A stretch of DNA of 64,000 nucleotides from Artemia franciscana (Eukaryota > Arthropoda > Branchiopoda > Anostraca > Artemiidae): assembly GCF_032884065.1 (NCBI RefSeq), contig NW_027062649.1:3083355-3147354 (forward strand), read 5' to 3'. A model generated the notes under the pieces. The model did no database searches, had not been told where the DNA came from, and was given only the letters and a program-made list of their open reading frames with translations. Of the stretch, positions 60,674 through 64,000 are shown in pieces. Position numbers and translations under genes: made by a program. Numbering within the stretch: position 1 is the stretch's first letter; every line of letters starts with the position of its first letter.

Positions 60674-60989
60674 CTGGAAAAAAACAAAAACATAAAATAA
60701 GAAAAGAAGAAGATAAAACAAGTGATATTGTTAAAATTAAAAGATGTAAAAAAAACAAGAAAGTTTCAACTAAACAGTTGCTACCAGCTATTAGCAGACT
60801 CATTTCTTTGCAAAATCATTCTATAATTTGCAAAAAAAAACACGAATGATATAGGGAACAGAGCTAATTTTTTTTTCGTCTTTGGATCTCCACGTTAAAA
60901 AAAGAAAAGGCAAACAAAGCAAAAGAATTATTCATCATCAGCTCAGGAATCGGGATCAGGATTAACAGATTCATTTCGTTTCTTTTTTT

Positions 60990-61202
60990 TTATTAAATAA
61001 AAAAAAACAAGTTTTTTCAACTGAAAGTAAGGAGTGACATCAAAACTTAAAACGCACAGAAATTACTTCGTATATGAAAGAGGCTGCTTCCTCATCAACG
61101 CCCCGCTCTTTACGCTAAAGTTTGACTCTTTCTCTCAGTTCTTCTTTCTAAAACAGTAAAAAAACTTTAGCGTAAAGAGCGGGGTGTTGATGAGGAAGCA
61201 GT
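60990..61202. repeat. IRH head, second arm truncated
   Basis: Left arm with AACTGAAAGTAAGGAGTGAC through GCTCTTTACGCTAAAG. The spacer is CTTTCTCTCAGTTCTTC, and the right arm is complete only to GATGAGGAAGCAG (61,201). The arms are therefore shorter than at 39,159-39,460, and unrelated AT-rich sequence follows. Confidence 0.88.
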
Positions 61203-61900
61203 CAATAAAAATCAAAGTCAATAAAAAAAAAGTAAAGTACACAGAAGCAAAAAAAAAACACATAGAAGACCCATTATTTTTCAAATCGGGCGTTTTCTGC
61301 CACTGTGTCAAGAGCAATGAGAGCAGTGTAGAAAAAATTTCAACATATTAAATATAGTAAATAATAAAATAACAAACAAATCATGAAATAATAAATAATA
61401 ATTAATAAAAATAATAATAATAATGAATATATGTAGAAGCATAAAATAACATAAATATTAAAATAGCAAAATATAAAATAATACTATATAATAAATACCA
61501 AATATTTCATCGAAGGTACATTTTTTCAATTTTTTTATAAGTTCTAGGGCAAGAAAGTTTTTGTGCCATTTTTAAGATTCAGAGTGATCGGAGGGTGGAT
61601 AGCTCCCCCCCAGACTTCATTTTTTGCAAAAACGCATCTGATAGAAATTTGAGATAAGATATTTAATTTCAAAAAATGACTATCACAAGCCCTGAAGGAC
61701 CAAATTTGCATTTCAGAATCATAAAATCATATAAAAATAAAATTATAAAAATAGTACAACAACTAAAAAGCTGGCTAAACAATGTCAAAAACAACAAAAT
61801 CAGAAAGGCAAAGACATTCATTAGTAAAAAAAAAATTATGCGGCAGAATGTCGGAAAGAATGTCGTTGAAAAGGTTTAATAGAGAACATATAATTAAAGG
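61203..61900. other. Unannotated AT-rich stretch
   Basis: A/T-rich low-complexity sequence with many ATAATAA runs around 61,330-61,510. No gene was recognised. Confidence 0.45.
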
Positions 61901-61959
61901 GGAGGGAAAAAATCAAACAAACATAAAACTAGGGTATCGCCAAAAAAGAAAAGAAAAAA

Positions 61960-62660
61960 AGCGGTTATTTTTATCAGTAATGAAGGGGACGAAGGTGCTT
62001 TCATACCTGGAGGTTAATCAACGGATGAGGGACAAGATAGGAACGGGTTCAGAAACAGTACGTGGCTGGCAGTGTCTGGATGAGGAGTGTCTTTGGTGAA
62101 AATGTTTTTGAAAATTATTTTTTTGCAAAACGGAGGCACAACGCTCCTCTCCTGTGCTCAAGAGTTTCCAGCTTAGCCTTTTTAGAAAGAGCGAGTATGG
62201 TACCTTAGCTTCTTTAAAAATTATTCTCTGGGCTCTTTTTTGAATGGATTAAATTTTTCCTGGTTCATCATGGGAGGAGATGCCAGGATGCCAAACTGGA
62301 CTTGCATATTCAAGATGTGGGCGGACAAAGGAAGTATAGACCTATAAAGAATGGGACGGGGGAACGTTAAATTTATTCAAGAGCTTAAGGAGAGACACGG
62401 GCGCATTAGCTTTATGGACAATATATTTAACGCTGATATCCCGCTTTAAATTAGAGGAAATTGTAACCCCGAGTAATTTAAAGGAAGAATCAGAAATATC
62501 TGATATTTGACTACCTGTGATCTATCAATAAAAAGGGGCAACCAATTTAACAAGGAAAGCATCAATATTGAAATCAGTTACATGTTTTTCAACCAAAATA
62601 TTGTTGTTAAAAGGTCAAATGCTATTTGAAGGTCAATGGAAATTAAATTTAGCCAGCAAT
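61960..62660 (-). pseudogene. LINE RT 3' fragment (CR1/Jockey-like)
   Basis: Read down from 62,660. LISIDLQIAFDLLNNN resembles the RT palm motif. FLIDRSQVVKYQ follows near 62,520, then FKLLGVTISSNLKRDISVKY and KANAPVSLLKLLNKFNVP. YTSFVRPHLEYASPVWHPG lies at 62,345-62,285, then a SIQKRAQRIIFK segment. This order is that of the RT palm/thumb and C-terminal domain of Jockey/CR1-like LINEs. Frame shifts and stops break it, and the YADD region was not located. Confidence 0.75.
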
Positions 62661-63520
62661 TAGCTTTTTCGAGAATTTTTCTAATTGAGTCAATAAAAAT
62701 AACAAGGTAATGTGTGTGCGCCAGATTCTGTATCTCGCTTATTTCGATTAGTACCCATGCCTAAAGGTACAAAAATGTTAAGGGTGGATCCCATGGTAGT
62801 CGACCATGCTGAAATCAAATATCGTAGGGCGCATGTTTGTCGTTGAAGCGTTTCTGAGATAGAGGCCAAAAACACCAAATTTGGCCAATAATGGGGCTCG
62901 ACGATTCTATTTTTTTTTACAGATAAGATTGGTCAAATCCTGCGTACTCTTAAATCAATAGAAAGAAGCGACTTGGGGCTACACGAATATTATTTTTGTT
63001 TGTAAAAAAAAAAAAAAAATAATAAAAAACAGTACACTTTTTACTGCAGTTTAAAAAAAAATCAGATTTTTATCAACAAATTTCTAACAGAAAAGCTAAA
63101 AACTCGAAATTTTTTCAAGATAAAGTATTTTTTTATATTAAAAAGGAAAGCCCGTTTAATTTTGAACACATTGAGCTAAGAAAAAAAGTTTAAATTATTG
63201 TATCTGGGGGGTCTGCAGCTTATTTAGCGAGTGTACCCTATAATAGAAATTTTGTTTAGTAACCTGCTACCCAGCGGGAAGTTGGTTGATAAGCTAAGCA
63301 GAAGAAATTGATAAGCAGAAGATGAAAAAGAAAAGTGAGTCGGGTAGGCCAAGATAAAAAAAATAGTTACTTCAGATTGATTCAACCTGTAATTCTGACG
63401 CAAATACTGATTTGCTGATGGATGATAATGAAGAATATGACACAAATTTGGAAGATCAAATTTTTTTTTTAAGAAATAGAATATTTAAAAGCACTTTGGT
63501 GTTGTAAAGTTGGCTGGCAA
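62661..63520. other. Unannotated stretch
   Basis: AT-rich with A/T homopolymers near 62,910, 63,005 and 63,455. No exon was recognised; RRP46 exon 1 was specifically looked for and not seen. Confidence 0.4.
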
Positions 63521-63533
63521 AATGAGTGTAAAA

Positions 63534-63751
63534 ATGTTTTTGCAGAAGTAAGAGACTTAATGAAAGTAATTTACAAAATTAAATATCACAAGAAACTAGG
63601 TGATACTGACTCCTTTAGATTTATAAGGACTGATCAAAAGGCATGTTACATTGATCAATCAGATTTAGTATTGGAACTTCCAGTTCTAGTGAAAATGCTT
63701 GTCAAATGGAACATCTGTGATTTGAAATTGATTTGTCAATGTTTAATCTAA
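63534..63751 (+). CDS. Unrecognised open frame
   Basis: After a plausible acceptor TTTTTGCAG (63,536-63,544), a frame runs to a stop at 63,751 with RDLMKVIYKIKYHKKLGD, FRFIRTDQKACYIDQSD and LPVLVKMLVKWNIC. I do not recognise a domain. It sits 24 bp before the partial exon at 63,775. It may be an exon or ORF of the same gene or mobile element, or chance. Confidence 0.25.
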
Positions 63752-63774
63752 TATCTTGCTTTTCCTTCATGAAG

Positions 63775-64000
63775 CACCAAACAACCATGCAACAGTCGAA
63801 AAACCTCTGCGAACGTTCATGGCGATAAGTAAAGCTGTCGGATGTGACGATACGGTGGTCACGCAAGATCTCTTCATTTATCAGCTAGCACAGGGAGTGA
63901 AAAGTAAATACCCGAATAACTTCAAAAACGTAATCCTACGGATAGGAGGCTTCCACCTCCTGCTCAACTATCTCAAGGCAGTTGGTAAGATAATGGACAG
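63775..64000 (+). CDS. Partial exon, probable mobile-element-derived protein
   Basis: After an AG at 63,773-63,774 the frame stays open for 75 codons to the window edge. It reads PLRTFMAISKAVGCDDTVVT, QDLFIYQLAQGVKSKYP and NVILRIGGFHLLLNYLKAVG. The last block (VILR-I/L-G-GFH...L..LG) is reminiscent of a large, poorly characterised protein family that is multicopy in many invertebrate genomes. I recall the pattern but not a function. Codon use is less AT-biased than the surroundings, supporting real coding sequence. Truncated by the window. Confidence 0.5.

Overview
This looks like nuclear DNA of an animal, most likely an arthropod. It is AT-rich and gene-poor. Its genes are split into short exons with GT-AG introns and encode metazoan proteins. 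It is packed with (TA)n microsatellites, non-LTR retrotransposon debris, hAT transposon remains, satellites and inverted-repeat elements. A branchiopod crustacean such as a brine shrimp would fit, but the sequence alone cannot settle this. No bacterial operons, CRISPR arrays, rRNA genes or complete tRNA genes were seen. Nearly all long open frames without homology are (TA)n reading as Tyr-Ile, or shadows of repeats.

Three host genes are supported. (1) Five exons of a lysosomal alpha-N-acetylglucosaminidase (NAGLU, GH89) lie on the + strand from 30,097 to 44,891. The exons for two central stretches of the protein are not visible. (2) Three exons of the exosome subunit RRP46/EXOSC5 lie on the - strand from 60,673 down to the stop codon at 49,545. 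The 5' exon is probably outside the window. (3) One exon of a citron/ROCK-type AGC kinase lies on the - strand at 14,159-14,426, isolated among satellites. NAGLU and RRP46 converge tail to tail.

Layout. 1-5,782: AT-rich DNA, degenerate tandem repeats and a ~220-250 bp tandem array. 5,783-13,516: one hAT transposon with CAGTGCTG ends and an 8-bp target duplication (GCTGAGGG). It carries a decayed transposase, a BED-finger exon, a LINE scrap and two satellite arrays, and it sits inside the tandem array, which resumes at 13,517. 14,159-19,825: kinase exon, inverted repeats and a ~290-bp satellite. 19,826-24,055: copies of an inverted-repeat/terminal-hairpin family, called 'IRH family' here. 24,850-27,660: a decayed CR1/Jockey-like LINE. 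28,575-28,895: a 320-bp (TA)n tract. 30,097-44,891: NAGLU, whose introns hold a foldback MITE, a minisatellite, a 133-bp-arm inverted repeat and a second LINE with a damaged RT. 46.5-47.8 kb and 58.1-59.2 kb: two inverted copies of a GTTGC/GCAAC-ended element. 48.5-60.7 kb: RRP46, with extra decayed copies of two of its exons and a long IRH block in one intron. 61-64 kb: IRH head, another LINE 3' end and an open exon running off the window.

I did not find a convincing new enzyme system. The strongest observations are structural: the exactly bounded hAT insertion, serial exon duplication in RRP46 and NAGLU, and the IRH family with its conserved inverted-repeat core and terminal hairpin, one end of which replaces the core of a reverse transcriptase.
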